A DNA stretch of 64,000 bases from Streptomyces specialis (GCF_001493375.1 NZ_LN929896.1:888168-952167), one strand, 5' to 3'. Shown: positions 40,452-49,543, numbered from the stretch's first letter. The notes: generated from the sequence alone by a model not told the origin. Program-made: numbers and translations.

Positions 40452-42799
40452 CCGACGCGGACGGTCATCGGCTGGGTACCGCTCGCCGGCTGGGTCAGGA
40501 TCGAGATGCGGGTGTTGGTGTCCGGCACCATGACACTGTTCGACGGGTTGTCCTCGTCCCAGTAGCTGTCGAGGTGGTCGTCGAAGACCGCGTCGCCCCG
40601 GGCGGCGGGCAGCGTCGTCGGCTCGCCTTCGTCGTGCAGCGTCAGCCGTGGCACCGGGTGGGTGCTGAACGTCGCGTCCCGCGTCTGGACGCGGTTGCGG
40701 ATCAGCGAGCCGTCCGACCAGTGCTCGGGGTCCGCGTGGGCGTCCACGGGCAGGATCAGGCCCGTTCCGGGGTGCTGGCTGACGTCGTTGTCCAGCTCCG
40801 AGGTGTCCCACAGCCACACCAGCATGCCGGTCTGGTACGGGAAGTGCTCCACCCGGTCCGGCTCGGTGTCCTGGAAGCCGAAGTTGTACGGCCCGGTCTG
40901 CAACGTCCGGTCGTAGCCGACGTATTGACGGTTCTGCACGATGTAGTACTGCGGGTAGGAGTCGGTGATGGACGCGCCGACGATGCCGAAGCCGTCCGCG
41001 GTCCAGTCCCCTTCGCCGTTCTCCGCGTCGTCGGAGAAGACCGTCTCGCCGTCGGCGGTGACCGTGATGGCATCGGCCGTGAACCCGGTGTGGGCCACCG
41101 AGCCGTCCGTCCGGTAGCGGAACCGCAGCTCCACCGGAGCGCCCGCGTAGGCGTCCAGCGGGAACGACAGCGCCCGGTCGCCGCCCGACTCGCCGGTCAC
41201 CACGGACCGTTCGGCGCTGTCCCGCGGCAACGGCTCACCGTCCGCCGTGCCTTCCAGCGGCGTCCAGGTCGCGCCGCCGTCGGCGGACGCCTCGACGTAC
41301 AGGTAGTCGTAGCCCTCCTCGATGCTCCACCAGCCGGTCAGGTCCAGGGAGGCGTCGGACGCGGAGGTCAGATCCACCTCGCGGGTCAGGGTGTTGCTCA
41401 GGTCGTCGCCCGAGCCGCTCCACCACTGCGCGGCGCCCTGGGCCGGTTCGTGTATCCGCGTGGTGACGGTCTTCTTCGGCAGGCGCACGATCAGGGCCTG
41501 GGTCGCCGGGTCGCGGTTGCCCTCGGGGTAGGCGAGGGAGGACGCGCCGAGCCGGTGGGTCGAGTTCTTCCCGGCCCGCGCCACCTCGTAGTCCAGCCAG
41601 CCCAGTTGCAGCTTCTCCCACGGGCCCATGTCGTTGGGCAGGGCGCCGATGGTGCCGTCGCCCTCGCCGAGCCAGGAGCCGGACGACATCAGCGTCCAGA
41701 AGCCCGTGCCGTTCTCGCCGCCCTGGGTGTCGTACAGGTCGGGCAGCCCCAGGTCGTGCGTGAACTCGTGGGCGAAGACGCCGAGTCCGCCGTTCTCCGG
41801 CTGGATCGTGTAGTCGCCCACCCAGATCCCGGTGTCCGCGATCTCGGTGCCGCCCACCGGGTTGTACCCGGGGCCGGTGGCGCCGATCTGGTCCGCGAAC
41901 GCGTACCAGCGGTGGGCCCAGATGGCGTCCTCGCCCTCCGCGCCGCCGCCAGCCGACTCGTCCTCACCGGCGTGCACGATCTGGAAGTGGTCGAGGTAGC
42001 CGTCCGGTTCGTCGAAGTCGCCGTCGCCGTCGTAGTCGTAACGGTCCTGGAGGTCGTACTCGGCGAGCCGGGCCGCCAGTTCCTCCGGGGTGGCGCCGGC
42101 CGCGAGCTGGTCCTCGTACCAGGCGTTGACGCCGTCGCTGATCACGTACCACACCGAGTCGCAGACGTTCGAGCCGCAGTCGTTGTTGCCGTACCTGGCC
42201 TCGTTGTAGTCGACCGTGACCCAGTCGCTGACCTCGCCGTCCACGGTGTAACGGCCCGAGGACTGCCGCTCGAAGTACTGCCGCATCGACGGAGTCGCCG
42301 GGTCCTCCGCGTAGTAGAGATCTTCGTAATACTGCCGGTCGAAGTCCTCCTGCCAGATGGTGGAATTGTCCACCGAACGGTCCGGCTCGGGAATCTCGTT
42401 GACCCGCGGGCCGGGGTCGCCGCCGAAGTCCGGGTGGATCTGATCACCGAACTCCACCAGGATCGTGAAGATTTTGTCGGTGCCGGTGGTGGCCACCTCC
42501 ACGAACTCGCCGTCGCTCAGCTCGACCACCTCGGAACCGCCGCGTGAACTGGCGGTCGCCTCACCGGTGATGAGCTGCTGCTGGGCCTCCTGCCGCTGGA
42601 CCTCGCGCTTTTCCGCGAGGGGATTCTCCAGTTCCGGCTCGGCCGCGAACGTCTCCTGGGACAGGGGTTGCTGACCCGCGTCGTCGGGCGTCCGGGCGGA
42701 AGCCGTGCCGGCCGGGACGAGCACCGCCGCGCCGACGGCGGCGATGGCCGCCGCGACAGCGGCAGTTGTGGATCTCTTGGATCGCTTTCCCGTAATCAC
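40436..42799 (-). CDS. secreted InhA-like M6 zinc metallopeptidase
   Basis: The 787-aa protein has a signal peptide (AAVAAAIAAVGAAVLVPAGTASA), a propeptide region (~35-105), an M6 peptidase domain with HEFTH (344-348) followed by DLGLPDLYDT, and a C-terminal immune-inhibitor-A-like beta part (~470-787; DDLSNTLTREVDLTSASDAS, GWWSIEEGYDYLYVEASADGGATW). A DGDGDFDEPDGYLD segment (~257-270) looks calcium-binding. GTG 42799 is chosen for GGAG 6 bases upstream; ATG 42847 would add 16 residues before the signal. It should degrade proteins outside the cell. The stop lies in the fourth copy of a 16-bp repeat. Confidence 0.9.
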   Translation of the reverse strand: MITGKRSKRSTTAAVAAAIAAVGAAVLVPAGTASARTPDDAGQQPLSQETFAAEPELENPLAEKREVQRQEAQQQLITGEATASSRGGSEVVELSDGEFVEVATTGTDKIFTILVEFGDQIHPDFGGDPGPRVNEIPEPDRSVDNSTIWQEDFDRQYYEDLYYAEDPATPSMRQYFERQSSGRYTVDGEVSDWVTVDYNEARYGNNDCGSNVCDSVWYVISDGVNAWYEDQLAAGATPEELAARLAEYDLQDRYDYDGDGDFDEPDGYLDHFQIVHAGEDESAGGGAEGEDAIWAHRWYAFADQIGATGPGYNPVGGTEIADTGIWVGDYTIQPENGGLGVFAHEFTHDLGLPDLYDTQGGENGTGFWTLMSSGSWLGEGDGTIGALPNDMGPWEKLQLGWLDYEVARAGKNSTHRLGASSLAYPEGNRDPATQALIVRLPKKTVTTRIHEPAQGAAQWWSGSGDDLSNTLTREVDLTSASDASLDLTGWWSIEEGYDYLYVEASADGGATWTPLEGTADGEPLPRDSAERSVVTGESGGDRALSFPLDAYAGAPVELRFRYRTDGSVAHTGFTADAITVTADGETVFSDDAENGEGDWTADGFGIVGASITDSYPQYYIVQNRQYVGYDRTLQTGPYNFGFQDTEPDRVEHFPYQTGMLVWLWDTSELDNDVSQHPGTGLILPVDAHADPEHWSDGSLIRNRVQTRDATFSTHPVPRLTLHDEGEPTTLPAARGDAVFDDHLDSYWDEDNPSNSVMVPDTNTRISILTQPASGTQPMTVRVGPSTR

Positions 42800-43058
42800 G
42801 TGTTCTCCGGTCCTCCCCTGCGCACGCAGTGATGTGACGGGACGCATTTGACATGAGTGCGGCGGAAAAAAACAGACCTTGATTCACCATCGGGCGCCAA
42901 CTACGGTTTCCACGCCGGCGGTCGGGGAGATGACTCCGTGCGCCCCCCGTGCCCCGCCGGGCGATCGAGGTCACGCTTACCGGAGTTCACGCCTGGGCAT
43001 CGAAGCCCGTGGACAGCACCTCGCGAGAACGGCATCCCCCGGCAGGAACGGACACGAC

Positions 43059-43298
43059 ATGCGGCACCTGACTCCCGCGCGGATCGTCCGCGGCGCGGCC
43101 ATGGTCATCCTTCTCACGTTCGTCGCGCTGCTGCTCGCCCCGGGGGCGTCGGGAGCCGCCGTCGCGCTGATCGCGGTCGGCGCGCTGCCGCTCGGCGTCC
43201 TGGCCGCCGTGGTGCCCGGGGCCGGACCGCGCCCCGCCGCCGCTCCGGCGCGCCAGACCCCGGCCGACGCCCCCGGACGGCCCGGCGTCCGGGTCTGA
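43059..43298 (+). CDS. small hypothetical membrane protein, 79 aa
   Basis: The product has two hydrophobic segments (GAAMVILLTFVALLLAPG; GAAVALIAVGALPLGVLAAVVPG) joined by a short loop and a Pro/Ala-rich tail. ATG 43059 follows AGGAACGG by about 7 bases. It is divergent from the M6 gene and convergent with the RDD gene. I do not recognise a family. Confidence 0.55.
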   Translation: MRHLTPARIVRGAAMVILLTFVALLLAPGASGAAVALIAVGALPLGVLAAVVPGAGPRPAAAPARQTPADAPGRPGVRV

Positions 43299-43336
43299 CG
43301 GACCGCACGACCGGGAACCTTCCGGGACGCGCGGGG

Positions 43337-43921
43337 TCAGGGGACGGTGACCACCACGGTCTTCGCCGCCTTGTCGTGCAGGCACTGCCGGTAGGGCCGG
43401 TCCCAGGTGCAGAACAGGGCGTTGACCAGCCAGAAGAGGAAACCGAAGCAGGGCACGAGCTGCGGCAGCGAGTAGACCCCGGCCCGGGTCCAGCCGGGCG
43501 CGCCGTGGGGCACCGCGCCGTCCGCCAGCATCGCCACCCGCACGCGCATGAGTATCTTGCCGACGGTCTGGCCCCGGGCGCTGAGCATCACGCCCTCGTA
43601 GACGAAGTAGACCAGCAGCACGATCGTCTGCTGGAGGTACGAGTTCCCGCCGCCGTTGTCGAACTCGTAGTCGCCCATGGTCGGCCAGAGCAGCAGCGTC
43701 ACGGGGATGCCGACGAGAAGCGCGTCGATGATCCGGGCCAGCAGGCGACGGCCGAGCGAGGCCAGCGGCGGCATGCCCGCCAGCGGATCGACGGCGCCGC
43801 CAGCGCCGCCGTACGGATTGGCCCCGTACGGATGCGTTCCGTACGGACTCGCCCCGTACGGGTCGGCGGGGTCGCGTTCCGGCTCACCGCCGGGTCCGGG
43901 TCGCGGCTGCTCGGTGCTCAT
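43337..43921 (-). CDS. RDD-family membrane protein
   Basis: The 194-aa product opens with a Pro/Tyr/Gly repeat (DPYG, SPYG, HPYG, NPYG units) and then an RDD domain: LGRRLLARIIDALLVGIPVTLLL (the R..D pattern), YFVYEGVMLSARGQTVGKILMRVRV, and a third hydrophobic region at PQLVPCFGFLFWLVNALF. It ends CLHDKAAKTVVV, typical of the family. Transport of small molecules or ions has been suggested for some RDD proteins; unproven here. ATG 43921. It is followed upstream by a second, larger RDD gene on the same strand. Confidence 0.85.
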   Translation of the reverse strand: MSTEQPRPGPGGEPERDPADPYGASPYGTHPYGANPYGGAGGAVDPLAGMPPLASLGRRLLARIIDALLVGIPVTLLLWPTMGDYEFDNGGGNSYLQQTIVLLVYFVYEGVMLSARGQTVGKILMRVRVAMLADGAVPHGAPGWTRAGVYSLPQLVPCFGFLFWLVNALFCTWDRPYRQCLHDKAAKTVVVTVP

Positions 43922-43997
43922 GCACGCAAGTCCACCCCGGATCGGCCCGCTCCGCATCCCGGCGGGGGCGGCCGGGGCACTCAGGCGGCCGGGTGGG

Positions 43998-45584
43998 TCA
44001 GTCGGGGCGCTTGGTACCGGCCACGAAGGTGTGGGTCGCCTTGTCGTGCCACGCCTGCCGCCAGGGCCGGTCGCGCACGCCCCACAGCAGGCTGACGAGG
44101 CCGACGACGAACAGCGACAGCAGGTGGTACACCAGCCAGCGCAGCAGCGCGGCGCCGAACGTGGGCTTGTCCTGGCGCTCCACGTCCAGGACGCGCAGCT
44201 TGAACAGCGCCTTGCCCGGGGTGCGGCCCCAGAACGCGGTCGGCAGCGCCTCCAGCAGCAGCGTCACGCCGAGGAACACCCCGATGACCAGGGCGAGATA
44301 GCCGCCCGTGGTGCCGTCGACGAGCCAGACCCGCTCGGTGACACCGGCCCGCTCGGCCGCCTCGATCTGCGCGTCGATGTGGTCGCGCGCCTTCCCGACC
44401 AGCGGCAGCGCCACCGCGACGGCGGCGGCGACCGGCAGCAGCGAGTCGACGACGCGGGCCATCAGCCGTCGCCACAGCCCCGCCGGGTACGCCTGTCCCG
44501 GATCGGTGAAGGCGCCGATCATGGTGAGCGGAGCGCCCTGGTGCGACTGGAGGAACGGCGACTGCGAGGGCTGCGGCGCCTGCGCCTGCGGATACCCGTA
44601 CCCACCGGGGGCGGGACCGCTCTGCGGCTGCGGATACCCGTACCCGGGCGCGGACTGCGGCGGCTGGGCCTGCGGCGGGACGGCCTGCGGCGGAACGGCC
44701 TGCTGCTGGACCGGCTGCGGAGGCGCCGCCTGCGGAGGCACGGACTGCTGGGGCACCGACTGCTGGGGCACCGACTGCTGGGGAACGGGCTGCGGGATCA
44801 CGGGCGGCTGGGGAACGGCCGGCTGGGCCTGTGCCCGCGGTGGGACGGCGGAGGGCGCCGGGGGGGCCGGCGGAACGGGCACGCCCTGCGGCGGGCTGCT
44901 CTGCCGAGGCGGAACGGGCTGCTGCGCGGGGCCGGACGGCGGCTGCTCCGCCAGCTCCCGCACCTGCCGCTCCCACGACCCGCCGGGGGGCAGCCGGAGG
45001 GCCGCGGTGTCCTCCCCGGCGACCGGCTCCGGCGGGCCGGACTCCGGCGTGCGCCTCGGCGGCTGCGAGCCCTCGACCGGCGTGCGGCGGAACTGGCCGC
45101 GCGGATCGACCCGGCCCGCCGCCGCGACCGGCGACGTGCTGACGTCCTCGTCGGAGCCCCAGGTGACGCGCTGGTCCGCGCCGAACCCGGACTGCCGGCC
45201 GGCGTCGGCCCGCCAGGCGCCGCCCGGCTCCTGCCGGGCGACGGGCGCCACGTCGCCGCGCCTGCGCAGCTCGGGCAGCGCGTCGCCGCTGCTCGGGGCG
45301 GGCTCGGCGGCGGCGGGCGGGTCCTCGTCGAAGAAGAAGGGCTGCGTCTCCTCCCGGGCGGCGGGGACCGCCGGGGCGGGCGCCGCCTGCGGAGCCGCCG
45401 CGCCGGAGGGCGGCGTGGGCACCGGTTCGCCCTCCTTCGGCTCGGGCCGGCTGCTGCCGGGCACCCAGGCGCTGCCGTTCCAGTACCGGATGTAGCCGGG
45501 GATGGACGGGTCCGGATACCAGTTGGGCCCCGGGCCGCCGCCTGCGCTACCTGTGGGCGGGGAGCCTGCGGTGGGGGAGCTCAT
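43998..45584 (-). CDS. DUF2510-linker-RDD membrane protein
   Basis: The 528-aa product has an N-terminal DUF2510 motif (GPNWYPDPSIPGYIRYWNG, ~residues 17-35), a ~300-residue Pro/Gln/Ala-rich disordered linker with VPQQS repeats, and a C-terminal RDD domain (WRRLMARVVDSLLPVAAAVAV; GRTPGKALFKLRVLDV; WRQAWHDKATHTFVAG). Such proteins are common in Streptomyces with unknown role. ATG 45584 is the first Met giving the conserved start. It is 76 bp from the smaller RDD gene, and the two look like a duplicated pair. The SsgA-like gene is divergent. Confidence 0.85.
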   Translation of the reverse strand: MSSPTAGSPPTGSAGGGPGPNWYPDPSIPGYIRYWNGSAWVPGSSRPEPKEGEPVPTPPSGAAAPQAAPAPAVPAAREETQPFFFDEDPPAAAEPAPSSGDALPELRRRGDVAPVARQEPGGAWRADAGRQSGFGADQRVTWGSDEDVSTSPVAAAGRVDPRGQFRRTPVEGSQPPRRTPESGPPEPVAGEDTAALRLPPGGSWERQVRELAEQPPSGPAQQPVPPRQSSPPQGVPVPPAPPAPSAVPPRAQAQPAVPQPPVIPQPVPQQSVPQQSVPQQSVPPQAAPPQPVQQQAVPPQAVPPQAQPPQSAPGYGYPQPQSGPAPGGYGYPQAQAPQPSQSPFLQSHQGAPLTMIGAFTDPGQAYPAGLWRRLMARVVDSLLPVAAAVAVALPLVGKARDHIDAQIEAAERAGVTERVWLVDGTTGGYLALVIGVFLGVTLLLEALPTAFWGRTPGKALFKLRVLDVERQDKPTFGAALLRWLVYHLLSLFVVGLVSLLWGVRDRPWRQAWHDKATHTFVAGTKRPD

Positions 45585-45822
45585 GGGGGTCCGAATCTCC
45601 TCGTCCGTGCAGTGCTGGTCAATCTCCGGGTTATGCATGGTAGTCGCCGGACGGCACCCCATGCCCCCGTCGTCTGCCGAGAGGGACCTTAGCGCTCGGG
45701 CCGACTCCCCGCGCCCGGACGCCCCCCGGACCGGAAGAGAAGTGGGGAAGTCGCGTAATGACCGGCCGTCCGGCGCCTCTCTCTTCCCGTCCCTCCCCGC
45801 AGGAGAAAAGAAGAGGCCACGC

Positions 45823-46266
45823 ATGCACACCATCATCGAGCGGGAACTCGATCTCCACCTGGTGCTCTCCCCCGGGCACAGCGTCCCTGTTCCCGCCCTG
45901 CTGCGCTACCGCTCCGACGACCCCTTCGCGGTGCACGTCACCTTCCACCTCGGCTCGGACGCCCCCGTGCACTGGACCTTCGCCCGCGATCTGCTGGTCG
46001 AGGGCGTCTTCCGCCCCTCGGGCCAGGGCGACGTCCTGCTGTGGCCCGCCCGCTGGGACGGCCGCAACGTCGTCTGGCTGTCGCTGCGTTCGCCCGACGG
46101 CGACGCGCTGCTGCGCGCCCCGGCCGCCGCGCTGTCGGCCTGGCTGGAACACACCATGCGGCTGGTGCCGCCGGGCACCGAGACCGAGCGGATCGATGTG
46201 GACGGGGAGTTGCGGGAGCTGCTGACGGCCTCGCCCGCCGAGGGCTCAGGCGACGCCGCCGGCTGA
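45823..46266 (+). CDS. ssgG: SsgA-like (SALP) sporulation and cell-division protein, probably SsgG
   Basis: The 147-aa product is a typical SALP: LDLHLVLSPGHSVPVPALLRYRSDDPFAVHVTFH, WTFARDLLVEGVFRPSGQGDVLLWPAR region, and SLRSPDGDALLRAPAAALSAWLEHT. SALPs occur only in sporulating actinomycetes and help place septa and the divisome or remodel peptidoglycan. The neighbours AsnC regulator and hppD match what I recall for SCO2924 (ssgG), hence the symbol; it could be another SALP. ATG 45823 follows AAGAGG. The 3' end overlaps the convergent regulator by 21 bases. Confidence 0.8.
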   Translation: MHTIIERELDLHLVLSPGHSVPVPALLRYRSDDPFAVHVTFHLGSDAPVHWTFARDLLVEGVFRPSGQGDVLLWPARWDGRNVVWLSLRSPDGDALLRAPAAALSAWLEHTMRLVPPGTETERIDVDGELRELLTASPAEGSGDAAG

Positions 46267-46731
46267 GATCCGCGCCGCGTGCCGCACCAGCGGGAGAACG
46301 CGCAGGGGCACCGGGTTCTCCATGACGATCGCCGTCGAGGACCGCACGATGCCCTCGAAGCCCACCACCTTGTCGATGACGCGCTGAAGGTCCTCGTTCG
46401 AACGGGCGACCAGGCGGCAGAGCATGTCGCCCTGCCCGGTGATGGTGTGCAGCTCCAGGACCTCGGGGACGGCGCCGAGGTGGCGGCGCACCTCCTCGCC
46501 CTGGCCCTGCTTGATCTCCAGCGTGGCGAACGCGCTCACCGGGAAGCCGATCGCCGCCGGGTCCACGTCCGGGCCGAAGCCGCGGATCACCCCGCCGGAG
46601 CGCAGCTTCTCCAGCCGCGCCTGCGCGGTCCCGCGCGCCACACCGAGCCGCCGCGACGCCTCCAGCACGCCGATGCGCGGCTCGCGCGCGAACAGCTCGA
46701 TCAGGCGCGCGTCGAGTTCGTCGATGGTCAT
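46246..46731 (-). CDS. Lrp/AsnC-family regulator
   Basis: The 161-aa product has an N-terminal AsnC HTH (MTIDELDARLIELFAREPRI, then LEASRRLGVARGTAQARLEKL) and a C-terminal RAM ligand domain (ATLEIKQGQGEEVRRHL; VLELHTITGQGDMLCRLVA). ATG 46731 is chosen: GGGAGG is about 5 bases upstream, and the longer frame from 46791 would place coding sequence over the likely operator. It is divergent from hppD and so probably controls tyrosine or phenylpyruvate breakdown, a role known for related regulators of hpd genes. Effector unknown, likely an aromatic amino acid. Confidence 0.88.
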   Translation of the reverse strand: MTIDELDARLIELFAREPRIGVLEASRRLGVARGTAQARLEKLRSGGVIRGFGPDVDPAAIGFPVSAFATLEIKQGQGEEVRRHLGAVPEVLELHTITGQGDMLCRLVARSNEDLQRVIDKVVGFEGIVRSSTAIVMENPVPLRVLPLVRHAARISAGGVA

Positions 46732-46740
46732 CCCGGCCTC

Positions 46741-46826
46741 CCTGCACAACCTGTACACACCGGGGAACGCTACGCGCGTCTCACCGGACATCCTGTACAG
46801 CGAATGAGCGAACTATTGCACAGGAT
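46741..46826. promoter_or_regulatory. repeated CCTGTACA half-sites, candidate AsnC operator
   Basis: Between the divergent AsnC and hppD genes stand CCTGCACA (46741-46748), CCTGTACA (46750-46757), ATCCTGTACA (46790-46799) and the inverted TGCACAGGAT (46817-46826). The last two form an imperfect inverted repeat with a 17-base spacer. Repeated half-sites around a promoter fit an oligomeric Lrp/AsnC protein. No binding has been shown. Confidence 0.5.
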
Positions 46827-46850
46827 GCGGAGTGGGCGCACGCTGCGGAC

Positions 46851-47972
46851 ATGACTGACTCCACACCGGCCGACCCGTTCCCCGTACACGGGATGGACGC
46901 GGTCGTCTTCGCCGTCGGCAACGCCCGGCAGGCCGCCCACTACTACTCCACGGCGTTCGGGATGACCCTCGTCGCCTACCGAGGGCCGGAGAACGGCCAC
47001 CGTGAGACCGCCACCTACGTGCTGGAGTCGGGGAGCGCGCGGTTCGCCGTCACCTCCGTCATCCGGCCCGTCACCCCCGAGGGCCACGCGCTGGCCCGTC
47101 ATGTCGCCGCGCACGGCGATGGCGTGGTGGACCTGGCGATCGAAGTGCCGGACGCCCGCGCCGCGTTCGCGCACGCCGTCGGACACGGCGCCCGGCCCGT
47201 GTCGGCGCCGCGCGAACTCACCGACGACAACGGCACGGTGGTGCTCGCCGCCATCGCGACCTACGGCGAGACCCGCCACACCCTGGTCGAGCGCGGCGAC
47301 TACAAGGGGCCCTACCTGCCGGGCTTCGTCGCCGCCGACCCGCTCGCCCCGGCACCCGCGCACCGGACGTTCCAGGCGGTCGACCACTGCGTGGGCAACG
47401 TCGAACTCGGGCGTATGGACGAGTGGGTGGAGTTCTACCGCCGCGTCATGGGCTTCACCAACATGAAGGAGTTCGTCGGCGACGACATCGCCACCGAGTA
47501 CTCGGCGCTGATGTCGAAGGTGGTGGCGGACGGCACCCGCAAGGTCAAGTTCCCCATCAACGAGCCGGCTCCGGGCAGGAAGAAGTCGCAGATCGACGAG
47601 TACCTGGAGTTCTACGGTGGACCCGGCGTGCAGCACATCGCGCTGGAGACCGACGACATCGTCCACGCCGTGCGGTCCATGCGGGAGTCCGGCGTGGAGT
47701 TCCTGGACGTACCCGGCTCGTACTACGACACCCTCGGCGAGTGGGTCGGCGCGACGCGGGTACCGCTCGGCACGCTGCGCGAGTTGAGCATCCTGGCCGA
47801 CCGCGACGAGGACGGCTACCTGTTGCAGATCTTCACCAAACCGGTGCAGGACCGGCCGACGGTGTTCTTCGAGCTGATCGAACGGCACGGCTCGCTGGGC
47901 TTCGGCAAGGGGAACTTCAAGGCTCTTTTCGAGGCCATCGAGCGTGAACAGGCCAGGCGCGGGAATCTCTGA
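46851..47972 (+). CDS. hppD: 4-hydroxyphenylpyruvate dioxygenase
   Basis: The 373-aa non-haem iron enzyme has the three iron ligands His179 (AVDHCVGN), His262 (GVQHIALET) and Glu341 (VFFELIERHG). The N-terminal vicinal-oxygen-chelate domain is present, and the C-terminus has SLGFGKGNFKALFEAIE, a motif diagnostic of HPPD. It converts 4-hydroxyphenylpyruvate to homogentisate in tyrosine breakdown. ATG 46851. It is controlled, probably, by the divergent AsnC-type regulator. Homogentisate genes are not in this window. A terminator hairpin follows. Confidence 0.96.
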   Translation: MTDSTPADPFPVHGMDAVVFAVGNARQAAHYYSTAFGMTLVAYRGPENGHRETATYVLESGSARFAVTSVIRPVTPEGHALARHVAAHGDGVVDLAIEVPDARAAFAHAVGHGARPVSAPRELTDDNGTVVLAAIATYGETRHTLVERGDYKGPYLPGFVAADPLAPAPAHRTFQAVDHCVGNVELGRMDEWVEFYRRVMGFTNMKEFVGDDIATEYSALMSKVVADGTRKVKFPINEPAPGRKKSQIDEYLEFYGGPGVQHIALETDDIVHAVRSMRESGVEFLDVPGSYYDTLGEWVGATRVPLGTLRELSILADRDEDGYLLQIFTKPVQDRPTVFFELIERHGSLGFGKGNFKALFEAIEREQARRGNL

Positions 47973-47989
47973 CAACACCACCCCCCTCG

Positions 47990-48048
47990 ACCGCCCCCGC
48001 GACCTGCACGCGCGGGGGCGGTTCGCCCCGGCGGGAGCCGCCGGGGCG
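47990..48048. terminator. bidirectional terminator, two hairpins
   Basis: ACCGCCCCCGCG (47990-48001) pairs with 48011-48022, and CGCCCCGGCGG (48024-48034) with 48038-48048 around GAG. Both stand between the convergent hppD and S16 protease genes. Confidence 0.75.
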
Positions 48049-48054
48049 CGTGGC

Positions 48055-48888
48055 TCAGCAGGAGGGCACGGGCTCCCCGGCGTTCAGCGCCCGGAGGCTG
48101 TCCACGGCGTCCTCCAGCGTGGCGACCGGGATCAGCCGCAGCCCCTCCGGCAGATCGACGCTCGCGTCCGAGCACTCGTCGCGCGGCACCAGGAAGACGG
48201 TCGCGCCGTCCCGGCCCGCGCCCCGGGTCTTCAGGGGCACCCCGCCGACCGCCCCGACGGTCCCGTCCGGGTCGATGGTGCCGGTACCGGCCACGACCCG
48301 GCCGCCGGTGAGGTCGCCGCCCTCGCCGTCGCCCGCCAGCAGGTCCACGATGCCCAGCGACAGCAGCAGCCCGGCGCTGGGCCCGCCGACGTCGCCGAGG
48401 TCGAGTTCCACCGTCACCTCGCCGGGGTCCATCCCCAGGTAGTTCAGTGCGGCGGCCACCGCGGAGTCCTGCGAGTCCCGCATCTGGGCGTGGTTGTGCT
48501 CCCTGATCTCCTCGGTGTCGTCCCCCACCGGGTAGACCGCCTCGCGCGGCATCACCGCCTCGTCGCCGGCGAAGTAGCCGGTGACGACCTCGGCCAGCCG
48601 CACCGTCGCGTCCGGCGAGGTGGCGGTGATGGTGGTGACCCGCAGCTCGCCCTCCGGGTCGCGGACCGGGGCGCCGGAGATGGTGATCACCGGTTCCCCC
48701 TCGTGCTCGCCGAGCACATCGGCGGTCAGGCCGGGGTGGGTCACCGAGAACGGCAGCGGCGCGAGGGCCGCCACCGCGAGCAGGGCGGCGGCGGGCGCGG
48801 CGCACACGGCGAGCGTCAGCGGCCTGCGGCGGGCGGCCGGTGACGCGGGCGCCGCGGGCGCCTTCGCGTCGGTCGGGGGGGCGGACAT
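48055..48888 (-). CDS. membrane-anchored Lon-like (S16) serine protease
   Basis: The 277-aa product has an N-terminal membrane segment (LTLAVCAAPAAALLAVAALAPL), a middle region (~50-140) and a C-terminal S16 catalytic domain with Ser171 in DVGGPSAGLLLSLG and Lys220 in VGGVPLKTRGA, the Lon dyad. There is no ATPase part and no clear PDZ domain between, unlike the larger YlbL-type relatives. It should act outside the membrane. The gene is 10 bp upstream (stop-to-start) of an IclR gene on the same strand, and is convergent with hppD. Substrate unknown. Confidence 0.85.
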   Translation of the reverse strand: MSAPPTDAKAPAAPASPAARRRPLTLAVCAAPAAALLAVAALAPLPFSVTHPGLTADVLGEHEGEPVITISGAPVRDPEGELRVTTITATSPDATVRLAEVVTGYFAGDEAVMPREAVYPVGDDTEEIREHNHAQMRDSQDSAVAAALNYLGMDPGEVTVELDLGDVGGPSAGLLLSLGIVDLLAGDGEGGDLTGGRVVAGTGTIDPDGTVGAVGGVPLKTRGAGRDGATVFLVPRDECSDASVDLPEGLRLIPVATLEDAVDSLRALNAGEPVPSC

Positions 48889-48898
48889 GGCAGCGAAT

Positions 48899-49543
48899 CT
48901 AACGCAGAACCGCCGCCACCTCCTGAGCGGCCCTGACCACCCGGGGGCCGACCTCCGGCGGCACGGCCTCGCTGAGCATCACGACGCCGACGCTGCCCTC
49001 GATGCCGCACTCGCGCGGCAGCGGGGCCGCCGCACCGCTGGCGCCCGCCTCCAGCTCACCGTGGGTGAGCACGTAGCCGTCCTCGTCGCTGATGTCCTTG
49101 CTGCGCCCGGTGAGGATCGCCCGGCCCGCCGCGCCCCGGTCCAGCGGATGCCGGAAGCCGGTGCGGTACGCCACGTGGTAGTCGGTCCAGCTCGGCTCCA
49201 CCACGGCCACGGCCAGCGCGTCGGTGCCGTCCACCACGGTGAGGTGGGCGGTGGCGCCCACGTCCGCGGCGAGGGAGCGCAGCACGGGGAGCGCCGCCTC
49301 CCGGACCAGCGGGTGGACCTGCCGGCCCAGCCCGAGGACGCCCACGCCGACGCGGGCCCTGCCACCCGCGTCGCGGCGCACCAGGGAGTGCTGCTCCAGG
49401 GTGGCCAGCAGGCGGTAGACGACGGTCCGGTTGACGCCGAGCTGTTTGGACAGCTCGGTCACGGTCAGGCCGTGGTCGGTCTCGGCGAGAAGTTTGAGGA
49501 CACGCAGTCCTCTGTCGAGCGTCTGGGAGGTCTCCGCGGTCAC
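48899..49543 (-). CDS. IclR-family transcriptional regulator
   Basis: The 214-aa product has the winged helix SQTLDRGLRVLKLLAETDHGLTVTELSKQLGVNRTVVYRLLATLEQ (spread over ~5-50) and an effector domain (AAPLPRECGIEGSVGVVML). It is shorter than typical IclR proteins because the C-terminal domain is compact. GTG 49543 is chosen because AAGGAGG lies 6-12 bases upstream; the longer start at 49600 lacks an RBS. In related genomes an IclR of this type sits near hppD, so aromatic degradation is a possible target. Confidence 0.88.
   Translation of the reverse strand: MTAETSQTLDRGLRVLKLLAETDHGLTVTELSKQLGVNRTVVYRLLATLEQHSLVRRDAGGRARVGVGVLGLGRQVHPLVREAALPVLRSLAADVGATAHLTVVDGTDALAVAVVEPSWTDYHVAYRTGFRHPLDRGAAGRAILTGRSKDISDEDGYVLTHGELEAGASGAAAPLPRECGIEGSVGVVMLSEAVPPEVGPRVVRAAQEVAAVLR

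Noticed and set aside
40427..42547. 706-residue plus-strand frame over the M6 protease
   Set aside because: Antisense frame with Val/Gly/Arg bias; the minus strand has signal peptide and HEFTH.
44676..44880. Repeat array or CRISPR-like repeats
   Set aside because: These are codon repeats of a Pro/Gln-rich linker inside the RDD protein (VPQQS, PPQ units); no spacers.
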